Shown here piece by piece: positions 25,552 to 34,364 of a DNA stretch of 48,781 nt. The stretch comes from Solirubrobacteraceae bacterium (GTDB lineage Bacteria > Actinomycetota > Thermoleophilia > Solirubrobacterales > Solirubrobacteraceae). Location of the stretch: positions 1 to 48,781 of the forward strand of contig JADGPK010000017.1 in NCBI GenBank assembly GCA_017882445.1. The letters run 5' to 3'. Each line of letters starts with the position of its first letter. Positions within the stretch are counted from its first letter, which is position 1. The notes beneath the pieces are model-generated. The model made no database searches, was not told the origin of the DNA, and was given only the letters and a program-made list of their open reading frames with translations. Both the position numbers and the translations under genes were made by a program.

Positions 25552-25593
25552 GGCGCCGGGGCGCATCTGATCAAAGACGAACGCCCCGGTGCC
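25552..25593 (+). terminator. Possible terminator hairpin after the ABC transporter
   Basis: The arms GGCGCCGGGGCG and CGCCCCGGTGCC pair over 12 bp with one mismatch around an 18-base loop, 44 bases after the ATPase stop. There is no T run after it, so it would be a GC-only terminator of the kind common in high-GC actinobacteria. Confidence 0.4.
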
Positions 25594-25846
25594 GACCATC
25601 ACTCCAAAGGCCGGCAGAGCCGGCGACGCGGAACATACCAAACGCGCGGACCGAATAGGGGCCACAGTCCCCGCCGCTTCTTGCGCGGGTCTCGAACCAC
25701 CGTGTGCAGGCAACTGTCATCACGGCCTGAAGCCACAGGCCGTCGCTGGCCGGCGAGTGAGAGACACAAACTCCTTCTTACACGCCGACTCTTGGCGGGC
25801 TGAACCGCCTTTCTGCGGGAGTCAGAGACATTCCCCTACCTACGTC

Positions 25847-25875
25847 TTGACAGCGTTGTAGCCCTCTGCAAGATT
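25847..25875 (+). promoter_or_regulatory. Sigma70-like promoter for the secreted-protein operon
   Basis: A perfect -35 TTGACA (25847-25852) is followed after exactly 17 bases by AAGATT (25870-25875). Transcription would start near 25882, leaving a leader of roughly 130 bases before the likely start codon at 26011. Confidence 0.55.
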
Positions 25876-26006
25876 CGGCTATGCCGGATCCCCGGTGGGT
25901 AGTCCGCCGGCGTAGCAGCGGCAAGCGCGCGGGGCTGGCTTCGGCTCGTTTTTGGGCCCTGGGACGAATCACGGACAGCGATCATGAGGCCGACCGACCG
26001 AGAGGG

Positions 26007-26060
26007 AGAGATGAGGCGGAATGCGAGCAATAGAGAGATGAGGCGGAATGCGAGCGAGAG
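26007..26060 (+). repeat. Two tandem copies of a 27-bp unit at the start of the secreted-protein gene
   Basis: The unit AGAGATGAGGCGGAATGCGA plus 7 bases is repeated with a 27-bp (nine-codon) period, giving MRRNAS twice and duplicating a GAGAG-ATG start signal. The copies differ only at their ends. It may be a replication-slippage duplication of the translation start. Confidence 0.7.
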
Positions 26061-28281
26061 GATGAGCGGCGTTCGTGCCCGCATCGCGCGTGCGGTGTTG
26101 CTGGGGAGCGTGGTGGTCGCGGTGTCGGCTCCGATCCCAGTCGTTGCCGGCGCCGCCGGCTGCCCCAATGAACCGAGCCGGCAGGGTTTGTCGGCCAGAC
26201 TGCCCGACTGTCGCGCCTACGAGCAGCTCACGCCTGTCGACAAGGCGGGGGCCGAAGACATGTTTGGCAACACCGGGGGGATCGGCGGTGCGACCTCCGA
26301 CGTTGGGTATCCGTCGAACGATGGCAGCGCGTTTCTGATCGACACGACGGCCTCGTTCGGTGCGGGCGGCGTCTCGGGCGAGAACTCATACCTCTTCTCA
26401 CGTGGCACCGGCGGCTGGGCGCCTACGTCGCTCGCGGTGCCTGAGCTCGGTGTCCAGAGTCTTGCGCCCGAAGTCTACGATCCGTCCGGTTTCTCCGAGG
26501 TGGGCATCTCGGACCGGATCGGATCGCTCGCCGACGCTTCATCCGAAGAAAAGGCGAACGTGATCGGCCCGCCGGGCGGTCCCTACACGATCATATATTC
26601 AGCCCCCCCGTCCGAACAGGCAGAAATGGTGGGGGCGTCGGCCGACCTCGGTCATGTGGTGCTGGAAAGCGAAGACCACCTGCTCGCGCCTGGAGACACC
26701 GGTCAGGGCGAAGGGACGAGAGCCCTGTACGAGTGGACCAGCGGGCGACTGCGCCTGGTCAATGTCAATACAGACGGCTCGTTGACCAGCCTCTGCGGCG
26801 CGACACTCGGCCAGAATCAGGGCTTCGCGGGCGGCTCCCACAATGCGGTGTCGAGCGATGGGACGAAGATCTTCTTCACCGCTCCCGAGCCACGGGCCAG
26901 CGGCGTGGGCTGCTGGGACGGGGCACTGAGCAACCCCCCACAGCTGTACATGCGATCGGACGGAACAACAACGGTCGCTCTGTCGGCGCCGGAACCCGGG
27001 GTCCACGATCCCAACGGTCTCCAGCCGGCTGTCTATGTCGGCGCGTCTGCGGACGGCTCCAAGGTGTTCTTTATGACCCAGACCGAGCTGACCGCCGACG
27101 ACACCACCCACGATCCCGAGCTGTACGAGTACAACACACAGGCGCCCAGCAAACCGCTGACGCGCGTCTCTCGCGGAGTTTCCGGCACCGCCGACGGAGA
27201 TGTCGCGTTTGTGCCGGCGATCTCGAGCGACGGATCGACGGTTTACTTCACGGCCCAAGGACGGCTGGCACCCGGAGCACCGCCCGTCAGCGAAGAACGG
27301 GTCAACCTCTACCGCTACGACACGAATGCCGAAACCACCACCTATATAACGACGGTCAGTCGGCGGGATTACCCGAGCACAGCCCCGGTGAAATGGTATC
27401 CGGAAGCGTTCCAAGACGAGGTTGGCCTGGCCGTGAACGCCGACTGGTACTCGACCGCTAACGGCCGCTTTCTGGTGTTCGCGACGGAAGAAGCCGTGAC
27501 GGGCTTCGACAACACAGCCGCGAGCGGGGCGAATTGTGAAAACTTCAATGGCGGCAGCGGTGGATCCGGCCGGTGCTATGAGGTCTACCGCTACGACTCC
27601 ACCGCAAAGACCATAACCTGCGTCTCGTGTGACCCCAGCGGCGCGGCGCCGATCTCAAACGCGCGCTTCGCCCGTTCGGCGCTCCGCGCCGACAATCCAG
27701 CTGGAGCTCCGCCGCGGCCGGTGTCTGAAGACGGCAGCTATGTCTTCTTCGACTCGGCCGATGCGCTCGTGCCACAGTCGGGCAATGGCGCTATCCACGT
27801 GTACGAGTGGCACGATGGCGTGACCTCGCTGATCGGGGCGGCCGGAGCTCCGAGCGACTCGTTCTTCCTCGGTGCGAGTGAAGATGGCAGCAACGTGTTT
27901 ATCGGCACCCATGCACAGTTGGTGCCCCAGGACACCGACACTTCCGGAGACCTGTACGACGCCCGCATCGATGGAGGCTTTGGCCAGGAAGCCGCGTCAT
28001 CCTGTTCGGGCAGCGGCTGCCGGAGTGCGGTTGGGGCGCAGCCCAGTTTCGCGGTGCCCGCGAGCCTGACGTTCAACGGCCTCGGCAATTTCGCCCCCCC
28101 GCCCGTGGGGCCCACGAAGGCCAAGTCGAGGCCGCTGTCGCGAGCGCAGAGGCTTGCGAAGGCGCTGAGGGCGTGCCGGGCGCACCCCAAAGCGCACAAG
28201 CGAAAGACGTGCGAAGCGAGGGCCAACAGACGATATGGCGCGACATCGACGGCCAGAACGACGATGAAGAGGGGAAGCTGA
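26011..28281 (+). CDS. Large secreted beta-propeller-like (TolB/PD40 repeat) protein
   Basis: This secreted protein of about 756 residues has a signal peptide beginning at MSGVRARIARAVLL and a cleavage region near PVVAGAAG. The body has repeated units of the type SSDGTKIFFTA, SADGSKVFFMTQ, SSDGSTVYFTAQ, SEDGSYVFFDSADALVP and SEDGSNVFIGTHAQLVP, typical of WD40-like PD40 propeller blades. At least six are visible. The C-terminal tail RPLSRAQRLAKALRAC plus Arg/Lys-rich residues resembles a basic tail I associate with Thermoleophilia exported proteins. ATG 26011 has the best ribosome site (GAGGGAG). Other in-frame ATGs at 25984, 26038 and 26062 are possible. The function is unknown and probably at the cell surface. 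The next gene starts on its stop (TGATG). Confidence 0.78.
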   Translation: MRRNASNREMRRNASERMSGVRARIARAVLLGSVVVAVSAPIPVVAGAAGCPNEPSRQGLSARLPDCRAYEQLTPVDKAGAEDMFGNTGGIGGATSDVGYPSNDGSAFLIDTTASFGAGGVSGENSYLFSRGTGGWAPTSLAVPELGVQSLAPEVYDPSGFSEVGISDRIGSLADASSEEKANVIGPPGGPYTIIYSAPPSEQAEMVGASADLGHVVLESEDHLLAPGDTGQGEGTRALYEWTSGRLRLVNVNTDGSLTSLCGATLGQNQGFAGGSHNAVSSDGTKIFFTAPEPRASGVGCWDGALSNPPQLYMRSDGTTTVALSAPEPGVHDPNGLQPAVYVGASADGSKVFFMTQTELTADDTTHDPELYEYNTQAPSKPLTRVSRGVSGTADGDVAFVPAISSDGSTVYFTAQGRLAPGAPPVSEERVNLYRYDTNAETTTYITTVSRRDYPSTAPVKWYPEAFQDEVGLAVNADWYSTANGRFLVFATEEAVTGFDNTAASGANCENFNGGSGGSGRCYEVYRYDSTAKTITCVSCDPSGAAPISNARFARSALRADNPAGAPPRPVSEDGSYVFFDSADALVPQSGNGAIHVYEWHDGVTSLIGAAGAPSDSFFLGASEDGSNVFIGTHAQLVPQDTDTSGDLYDARIDGGFGQEAASSCSGSGCRSAVGAQPSFAVPASLTFNGLGNFAPPPVGPTKAKSRPLSRAQRLAKALRACRAHPKAHKRKTCEARANRRYGATSTARTTMKRGS

Positions 28282-31200
28282 TGCGTTTGTCTGATCGTTT
28301 GCCTGGCCGACTCGCGGCCGCGTTCGCCACGCTCGCGTTCCTGGCTCTCGCCCCGGCGCCTGCTGTGGCAGTCACACAGAGTCCGCAGTGGACCGTGACG
28401 GCAATTTCGGGTCCGACGAACTTCGAACGCGGCGCGAGTGGGATCTACACGGTGACCGTGATGAACACCGGCGGGGCGCCGAGCAACGGTGAACCGGTCA
28501 CCGTCACGGACACGTTGCCCAGCGAATTCACCCTTGGTGGCGCCGAAGCCTCGGGCCAGGATCACCTATCGGGTGGCTCGCTGAGCTGTGTCGCCCTGAC
28601 GTGCACATACGCGGGACCCGTTGTGCCCGACGATAGCCTTGAACTCACGATTCCCGTCGCGATTGGGTCTGGAGCGTCGTCCACCGAAACCAACAACGTA
28701 ACGGCTTCCGGCGGTGGTGCACCGGTGGCATCGCTGAGCACGCCCACCACAGTCAGCTCGACTCCGGCGGGCTTTGGGCTCTCACCGGGCTCGGAGATCA
28801 CGGCACTGTCGAGCATGCAGGCGGGCGCTCATGCTGACCTGACCACGACCCTCGCGTTCAACACCGATGGGGTCGGCGTTCTTGCGGCTGACCCGAAGAC
28901 CACCGTCGATGATCTTCCCCCGGGCTTCGCCGGTGACTTGGCCGACACGCCCACGTGCCCCGTGGCGGACTTCTCGAAAGAGTCGGGGTTCTTCGCCCCG
29001 CAAACCTGTCCGCTCAGCACGCAGATCGGAACTACCGCCTTGACTCTGAACCTTGGTTTCAAAGTCGACCACACCACGATACCGATCTACAATCTGACAC
29101 CCAACCCCGGCGAAGTGGCGAAGCTCGGCTTCTTCGCGGTTCAGTTTGGCGTCCAGGGCGAGGTTTCGGTGCGGCCAGGTGATTATGGCGTGCGCACGGT
29201 CTTTCGTAACATCGATGAGACGCCCGCCGAGGTCGACAGTGCGTCGTTGTCGATCTGGGGCGTGCCGTCCGATCACAGCCATGACGCGATGCGTGGCCTG
29301 CTCTGCACCAAGGCCGGGCGATGTCAGTACTGCAACACGACCGCGTGTGTGCCTGGGGGCGAATTGAGCGGCCAGTCATTGACGAGCTCCGCGATCCCCT
29401 ACCTGACGAATCCCACCGAGTGCTCGACCGAGCCGCTGCACGCGACGCTCTCGGCCACCTCGTGGCAGCAGCCCGATGAAGCGGTGACCAGCAGATCGAA
29501 TGTCGGCTTGCTTACCGGATGTAACCTGCTCGAATTCAGTCCGTGGATTGAAGAAGCTTCGCCGGACGTTTCGAGCGCCGACAGTCCGGCGGGCTTGGCC
29601 TTCGACCTGAAGGTGCCGCAGGAAGGGCTCACAACCCCTGAAGGGCTCTCAACGGCTGACGTCAAGAACACGATGGTGGGTTTGCCGGCGGGTCTCGTGA
29701 TCAACCCCGGTCGCGCCGCGGGTCTTCAGGCGTGCCAGTTCTCTGAAGATGGCGTGGGCCGCGATGGTCCCGCGTCCTGCCCACCCGCCTCGCAAGTCGG
29801 CACGGATGAAGTCAAAACGCCGCTGCTCAAGCAGAGCCTCGACGGCAGCGTGTATGTGCTTCAGTCCAATCCTCCCGATGTGAAGGTGCTCGTCACGGCG
29901 TCTGCGCCCGTGTACGGCATATACGTCAAGCTCATCGGCGACGTGCGTCTGGACCCAGAGACGGGCCAGGTGACGACGAGGTTCTCGGAGGCACCCGAGC
30001 TGCCGTTCAGTGATTTCAAGCTGTTCTTCACAGGAGGTGCGCAGGGGGCGCTGGCCACCCCGACCGTGTGCGGTGTCTATGCGATCGACGCGGACTTCAC
30101 TCCGTGGACCGCGCCCGCCGGCCAAGACGCCCTGGCGACCCGCGGCTTCACGATCAACAGCGGTCCAGACGGATCGGGGTGCCCCTCCGCACTGCCATTT
30201 GCCCCGGCTCTGGTCGCGGGTGCAACAAGCGACCAGGCGGGCGGCTTCACGGACTTCTCGCTGTTGTTGCAGCGGGCGGACGGTCAGCAGCGCATATCGA
30301 CTCTGCAGGTTGAGACGCCCGAGGGACTGCTGGGGATGATCAGCAAGGTCCCCCTGTGTGACGAGCCGCAGGCCGCACACGGCACGTGCTCGTCGTCTTC
30401 GCAGATCGGCCACGTCGTCGTCGAGGCCGGTCCCGGACGGAACCCGCTTGTGGTGCCCCAGCCCGGCGCTCCACAGGCGCCGATCTACCTGACCGGCGCC
30501 TACAGGGGCGCTCCCTACGGACTGTCGACCGCGGTGCCGGTAGTCGCCGGCCCGTTTGACTTGGGCACTGTTGTCGTGCGCTCAAAGATCGAAGTGGACC
30601 CCCATACCTCCCGGCTGACGATCACGACCGACCCGCTGCCGTCGATCCTCGACGGGGTGCCAACGGATCTGCGGACGATCGACGCGGTAATCGACAGGGA
30701 AGGATTCATGTTCAACCCGACCGACTGCAACCCGCAGTCAATCTCGGGCACCACCACGAGCACCGAAGGCGCCGCGGCCGCGATCTCAAGCCCGTTCCGG
30801 ATCGGTTCGTGTCAAAGCCTCCCGTTCAAGCCGAGGCTCACAGCGCTCACCCGGGCCAAGACGAGCAAAGCCGCCGGCGCCTCACTGCACGTGAAGGTCG
30901 TCTCGGGGCCGGGGCAGGCGAACATCGCCAAAGTCGAGGTCAACCTGCCCAAGCAGCTGCCGTCGAGGCTGACGACGTTGCAACAAGCCTGCCCGGACGC
31001 AACATTCAACGCCGATCCCGCTTCATGCCCGGCGGGCTCGCTGGTGGGGACAGCCATGGCGGTGACGGCCGTGCTCAGGAATCCGCTCAGCGGCCCGGCC
31101 TACCTGGTGTCCCACGCCGGGGCGTCGTTCCCCAACCTCGTGATCGTCCTCCAGGGCGAAGGGATCACGCTCGAGGAGATCGGCACCACGGACATCAAAA

Positions 31201-31547
31201 GGGGGATAACGACCTCCACGTTCAACTCGGTGCCCGACGCGCCGATCTCGACGTTCGACCTCGTGCTGCCCGAGGGGCCGCATTCGGCCCTCGCTGCCTA
31301 CGGCGATCTCTGCAGGTCGAAGCTGAACATGCCCACCGCGATCACGGGCCAAAACGGCGCGGTCATCAAGCAGAGCACCAAGATCGCCGTCGCGGGCTGC
31401 CGGAGGCACGGTAGGGCCCGCAGAGCCAAAGCACACGGGAACGCGAGGCGCGCAACGAGATGGCGCGCCCAGACACCTGAGCGTGGCCTCCCGTCCGGTC
31501 ACCTCAGCACGGCCCCAGGCGGGACTCCCTCCTCGCCCTTGTTGTAG
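28281..31547 (+). CDS. Very large secreted beta-sandwich repeat protein (DUF11-like N-terminus)
   Basis: This 1088-residue secreted protein starts at ATG 28281, which shares a base with the previous stop. AGGGG lies before it, so translation is probably coupled. The signal peptide LAAAFATLAFLALAPAPAVA is followed by a DUF11/CARDB-like beta-sandwich (about 40-140, YTVTVMNTGGAP...VTVTDTLPSEFTLGG). Long repeating modules come next, each with LP-G...CP...SQIGT/SLVGT...NPL-G-P signatures: CPLSTQIGTTALTL, CPPASQVGTDEVKTPLL, CSSSSQIGHVVVEAG, CPAGSLVGTAMAVTAVLRNP. The many cysteines are spaced one or two per module. The tail is basic. I know no function. It looks like a surface or extracellular matrix component made with its neighbour. 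Confidence 0.8.
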   Translation: MRLSDRLPGRLAAAFATLAFLALAPAPAVAVTQSPQWTVTAISGPTNFERGASGIYTVTVMNTGGAPSNGEPVTVTDTLPSEFTLGGAEASGQDHLSGGSLSCVALTCTYAGPVVPDDSLELTIPVAIGSGASSTETNNVTASGGGAPVASLSTPTTVSSTPAGFGLSPGSEITALSSMQAGAHADLTTTLAFNTDGVGVLAADPKTTVDDLPPGFAGDLADTPTCPVADFSKESGFFAPQTCPLSTQIGTTALTLNLGFKVDHTTIPIYNLTPNPGEVAKLGFFAVQFGVQGEVSVRPGDYGVRTVFRNIDETPAEVDSASLSIWGVPSDHSHDAMRGLLCTKAGRCQYCNTTACVPGGELSGQSLTSSAIPYLTNPTECSTEPLHATLSATSWQQPDEAVTSRSNVGLLTGCNLLEFSPWIEEASPDVSSADSPAGLAFDLKVPQEGLTTPEGLSTADVKNTMVGLPAGLVINPGRAAGLQACQFSEDGVGRDGPASCPPASQVGTDEVKTPLLKQSLDGSVYVLQSNPPDVKVLVTASAPVYGIYVKLIGDVRLDPETGQVTTRFSEAPELPFSDFKLFFTGGAQGALATPTVCGVYAIDADFTPWTAPAGQDALATRGFTINSGPDGSGCPSALPFAPALVAGATSDQAGGFTDFSLLLQRADGQQRISTLQVETPEGLLGMISKVPLCDEPQAAHGTCSSSSQIGHVVVEAGPGRNPLVVPQPGAPQAPIYLTGAYRGAPYGLSTAVPVVAGPFDLGTVVVRSKIEVDPHTSRLTITTDPLPSILDGVPTDLRTIDAVIDREGFMFNPTDCNPQSISGTTTSTEGAAAAISSPFRIGSCQSLPFKPRLTALTRAKTSKAAGASLHVKVVSGPGQANIAKVEVNLPKQLPSRLTTLQQACPDATFNADPASCPAGSLVGTAMAVTAVLRNPLSGPAYLVSHAGASFPNLVIVLQGEGITLEEIGTTDIKRGITTSTFNSVPDAPISTFDLVLPEGPHSALAAYGDLCRSKLNMPTAITGQNGAVIKQSTKIAVAGCRRHGRARRAKAHGNARRATRWRAQTPERGLPSGHLSTAPGGTPSSPLL

Positions 31548-31561
31548 GGGCCGACGCGATC

Positions 31562-31594
31562 GGGCGCCGCGGCCTGCTCCTGGCCGCGGCGCCC
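31562..31594. terminator. Bidirectional GC hairpin between convergent genes
   Basis: The perfect 13-bp arms GGGCGCCGCGGCC and GGCCGCGGCGCCC flank a 7-base loop, in the 61-base gap between the secreted-protein operon and the convergent aminotransferase gene. No T run is present, but position and symmetry fit a shared terminator. Confidence 0.65.
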
Positions 31595-31608
31595 ATGAGC
31601 AGCGAGCG

Positions 31609-32712
31609 TCAGCCCAGGTGCCGGTCCAGGCGCTCGATCGCCTGCGGAAGGTTCGCGCGCCCGAAGCCGAGACGGACGTGTCGGGGCTGACCGTAGACGG
31701 CGCCGGGGAGCAGCAGCACATCGGCCATCTCGGCAGTCTGTTCGCACCACTTCTGCACGTCGTGCTGCCCGGCCACGCGCGGGAACCCGATCGGGCCCGC
31801 GGTCGGTCGCACCCACGCGAACAGCTCGGAGCGACGCTCGAGGAAGTCCTCGACGAGTGGGAGGTTGGCGAGCACGAGCGCCCTGTTGCGCCCCACCAGT
31901 CGATCACCGTGACGCAGCGCCAGCGCGAGGAGCAGTTCGCTCGGGGCGCTCGAGCAGATCGTGGTGTAGAGCTTCAGATCCCTGATGCGCGCCAGCACTG
32001 TGGGGTCGCGGCTCGCCAGCCAGCCGATCCGCAGTCCCGGCAGCCCGTAGGCCTTGGAGACGGTGCCCAGCGAGATCGCCCCGGCGTACAGATCGCAGGC
32101 GGCGGGCAGCCTGTCCGCGGGGTCGTGCTCCAGGCCCCGGTACACCTCATCGCTGAAGAGCACCATCGAGCGCTCGCGCGCGATCTCCACCAGGCGTTCG
32201 AACGTCGCGACGCCCATCTGCGTCCCCGTGGGGTTGTGCGGGCTGTTGACGTAGATGAGCTTGGTGTCCGCTCGCAGCAGCCGCTCGAGTGCGTCGAGGT
32301 CGTGCGCCCAGCCGTCCTCGTATCGGCGCTGCCACAGACTCACCTCGGCGCCGGTGCTGCGAGCGACCTCGATCGCCGCTCCGTAGCACGGCGCCTCGAC
32401 CACCACGTGATCGCCGTGGCCCAGGAGCGCGTGGTAGGCGATGAAGATCCCCTCCTCGGCCGCCGCCAGGGTGAGCACGTCCTCGGGCTCGATGCGCTCG
32501 TAGCGCTGCGCGACCGCCTCGCGCAGCTCGAGCGAGCCGGGAACCTCGGTGTAGCCGAGGCCGAGGCCGAGCAGGCGTTCCGTGGCGTCGGACTCGAGCG
32601 CCATCAGATCGGCGACGGCCAGCGACTCGCAGTCGCTGCTCGAGAGCATCAGCTCCGCGCGAAACTCCCACCGCTCGTAGAAGCGCTCGAGCTCGAATGG
32701 CCTTATCTGCAT
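31609..32712 (-). CDS. PLP-dependent class I/II aminotransferase
   Basis: This fold-type I aminotransferase of 367 residues shows GYTEVPGSLELREAVA, the cofactor-stacking region EAPCYGAAIEVAR, SPHNPTGT (substrate/cofactor Asn), the Asp in LFSDEVYRGLE and the Schiff-base lysine K220 in SLGTVSKAYGLPGLRIGWL. The closing LRLGFGRANL-type arginine region is also present (HVRLGFGR). It is shorter than the aminotransferase at 15308 and belongs to a different branch, near the capreomycidine-synthase/aspartate-aminotransferase-like group. No pathway partners are adjacent. Confidence 0.88.
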   Translation of the reverse strand: MQIRPFELERFYERWEFRAELMLSSSDCESLAVADLMALESDATERLLGLGLGYTEVPGSLELREAVAQRYERIEPEDVLTLAAAEEGIFIAYHALLGHGDHVVVEAPCYGAAIEVARSTGAEVSLWQRRYEDGWAHDLDALERLLRADTKLIYVNSPHNPTGTQMGVATFERLVEIARERSMVLFSDEVYRGLEHDPADRLPAACDLYAGAISLGTVSKAYGLPGLRIGWLASRDPTVLARIRDLKLYTTICSSAPSELLLALALRHGDRLVGRNRALVLANLPLVEDFLERRSELFAWVRPTAGPIGFPRVAGQHDVQKWCEQTAEMADVLLLPGAVYGQPRHVRLGFGRANLPQAIERLDRHLG

Positions 32713-32867
32713 GGCAAGAGGCTATGGGCCCGGAGCGGTTGACGGCTGCCGATCGTGCGGGCGGCCGTGCAGAGGTCGCGATCCCGTCGGGGGTGGCCGA
32801 TAGCGTCCCGTCCGGTCCACCCGGGACGGACGCAGGTCAATATCCCCATAAGAATCAGGAGGCCGCG

Positions 32868-33425
32868 ATGCGGTTGTTGTCGGTGATGCTGGTCGTGTTG
32901 GCTCTGGCCCTCGTCGGTTGCGGTTCAAGCTCCAAGAGCTCGAGCAGCTCGACTGCCGCAAAGACGGCGGCCGTCTCGAGCACGAGCACGGCGGGCGGCG
33001 GCGCGGCGGCCCAGTTCGCGGCCCACGCGGGGATCGCGTTCGGCGTCTTCCACCACTACATCTACGGGCCACTGCTGGCCGGACAAATCCAAGCCCTGCT
33101 GAAGAACAAGGCCGCTGTCGCCAAGGCGACCACCGCCGCCCTGCTCGTGGTGGGCGAGATCAAGCTGGCCACAGCGGCTGCAAACAGCAGCGCGTCGCTG
33201 AAGAAGCTGGTCACGCCGCTGACCGTGTTGAGCAACGGATTCATCTCGGCGCTCACACGTCTGAAGATCGGGAAGTTCAAGATCGCGGAAATCCAGTCTG
33301 CGAACATCGCCATCGGATCGATCGAGGGCACGGCGGCCTCCGCCGGAGCGTCGATCGTCGAGCGCACACCGCCCCTTCCGGCCGGCGTAGGGTCGCTCGC
33401 CGGACACTCGCCTGCAGGTCCCTGA
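32868..33425 (+). CDS. Small lipoprotein of unknown function
   Basis: This 185-residue predicted lipoprotein starts at ATG 32868, after a strong AGGAGG with 6-base spacing. Signal sequence MRLLSVMLVVLALALVGC ends in a lipobox with the lipid-bearing Cys at 18, followed by a Ser-rich linker. The rest is mostly helical and Ala/Lys-rich (AVAKATTAALLVVGEIKLAT, LTPLTVLSNGFISALTRLKIG). I do not recognise a family. The upstream in-frame extension to 32697 overlaps the divergent aminotransferase promoter region and lacks a ribosome site. Confidence 0.75.
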   Translation: MRLLSVMLVVLALALVGCGSSSKSSSSSTAAKTAAVSSTSTAGGGAAAQFAAHAGIAFGVFHHYIYGPLLAGQIQALLKNKAAVAKATTAALLVVGEIKLATAAANSSASLKKLVTPLTVLSNGFISALTRLKIGKFKIAEIQSANIAIGSIEGTAASAGASIVERTPPLPAGVGSLAGHSPAGP

Positions 33426-33472
33426 GCCGCCGCGGGGTGTTGACGACCTCGCGGGGAGGGGAAGACCCGGCT

Positions 33473-33504
33473 GTGAGCCGCACTGCGCACGCAGTGCGGC
33501 TCAC
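33473..33504. terminator. Bidirectional hairpin overlapping the SDR stop codon
   Basis: The perfect arms GTGAGCCGCACTGC and GCAGTGCGGCTCAC enclose a 4-base loop between two convergent genes. The minus-strand SDR stop codon (33501-33503) lies inside the right arm, so the stop and the terminator share bases. Confidence 0.6.
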
Positions 33505-34364
33505 GCGGCCGTGGGTTGATCGCCCTCGGCTCGCCCGTCGATCTCCCGCAGGATCCGCTGGGTGTTCTCGTCGCGCTCGATCCTCGCGTCGGTGAGGGGG
33601 TTGAGGATGCCGCGCAGGACCGACATGACCGTCCAACGGCGTGGCCGGATGATGCGCGGCAGGCGGCGCTCGATCCCCGTGACGATCGCCTCGCCTGCGA
33701 CCGCCGGCGCCACGCGCTTGCGCAGGGGCCTGGGTAAGGCCCCGAGCATCGCGTTGGCGAGCGGATCGGCGTCGATCGCGCGGTGAATCATGTCGGTGTC
33801 GACGAAGCCGAAGTAGGCCACGCTCGCCCCGGCGCCATGCTGGAGGAGCTCCGCGCGCAGAGCGCGGCCGAACTGCTCCACCGCTGCCTTGCTCATCGCG
33901 TAGGCCACCGTGCCGATGCCGTTGGTGAACGCATAGATCGAGGAGACGACCACGACGTGACCGCGACGCCGGATGATCTCCGGCAGCGCCGCGTCGACCG
34001 TCCGACAGACACCCATCAGGTTGACGTCGAGGACGCGCTCGAAGGTCTCGGTGGGTGTCGCGCGAAAGGTGGCCACGCGGGAGGCGATCCCTGCGTTGGC
34101 CACCACGACGTCAAGCCCTCCGAACCGCTCGACCGCCGCCGCGACGACGCGCTGCATGGCGCCTCTGTCCGTGACGTCCCCGACGAGTCCGAGCGCCCTG
34201 GAGTCGTGGACCTGCGCCGCGGCGCGCGCCGGCGCGCAGGCCTCCAGGTCGACGATCACCACCGAGGCTCCGCGCGCGATCAGCGCCTGAGCTGTGGCCA
34301 GGCCGATCCCGCGGGCGCCGCCGGTCACCAGAGCCACCTTGCCGCTGAGGTCGTAGCGCTCCAT
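33501..34364 (-). CDS. Short-chain dehydrogenase/reductase
   Basis: This classical SDR of 287 residues has the cofactor loop TGGARGIG at 14-21, VVVANAG at 86-92 and the catalytic Ser at 141/142 (VVVVSSIYAF), with Tyr 155 and Lys 159 in YAMSKAA. D39 (VDL) after the second strand favours NAD(H) over NADP(H). A C-terminal segment of about 60 residues (RKRVAPAVAGEAIVTGIERR) extends past the core, as in SDR subfamilies acting on lipids or steroids. The ATG at 34364 shares one base with the threonine ammonia-lyase stop. The substrate is unknown. Confidence 0.88.
   Translation of the reverse strand: MERYDLSGKVALVTGGARGIGLATAQALIARGASVVIVDLEACAPARAAAQVHDSRALGLVGDVTDRGAMQRVVAAAVERFGGLDVVVANAGIASRVATFRATPTETFERVLDVNLMGVCRTVDAALPEIIRRRGHVVVVSSIYAFTNGIGTVAYAMSKAAVEQFGRALRAELLQHGAGASVAYFGFVDTDMIHRAIDADPLANAMLGALPRPLRKRVAPAVAGEAIVTGIERRLPRIIRPRRWTVMSVLRGILNPLTDARIERDENTQRILREIDGRAEGDQPTAA

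Larger units (their letters stand above)
25509..25983. other. 475-base intergenic leader region with hairpins and a promoter
   Basis: No protein gene is convincing here. Going right, it holds a long imperfect inverted repeat at 25552-25593, an 8-bp perfect hairpin at 25722-25743 (ACGGCCTG/CAGGCCGT) and a sigma70-like promoter at 25847-25875. About 110-130 bases of leader follow before the secreted-protein gene. I compared the leader with c-di-GMP and c-di-AMP riboswitch cores and saw no match. Confidence 0.5.

Noticed and set aside
25509-25983. c-di-GMP or c-di-AMP riboswitch before the secreted-protein operon
   Set aside because: Hairpins are present but the conserved core blocks of these classes are not seen.
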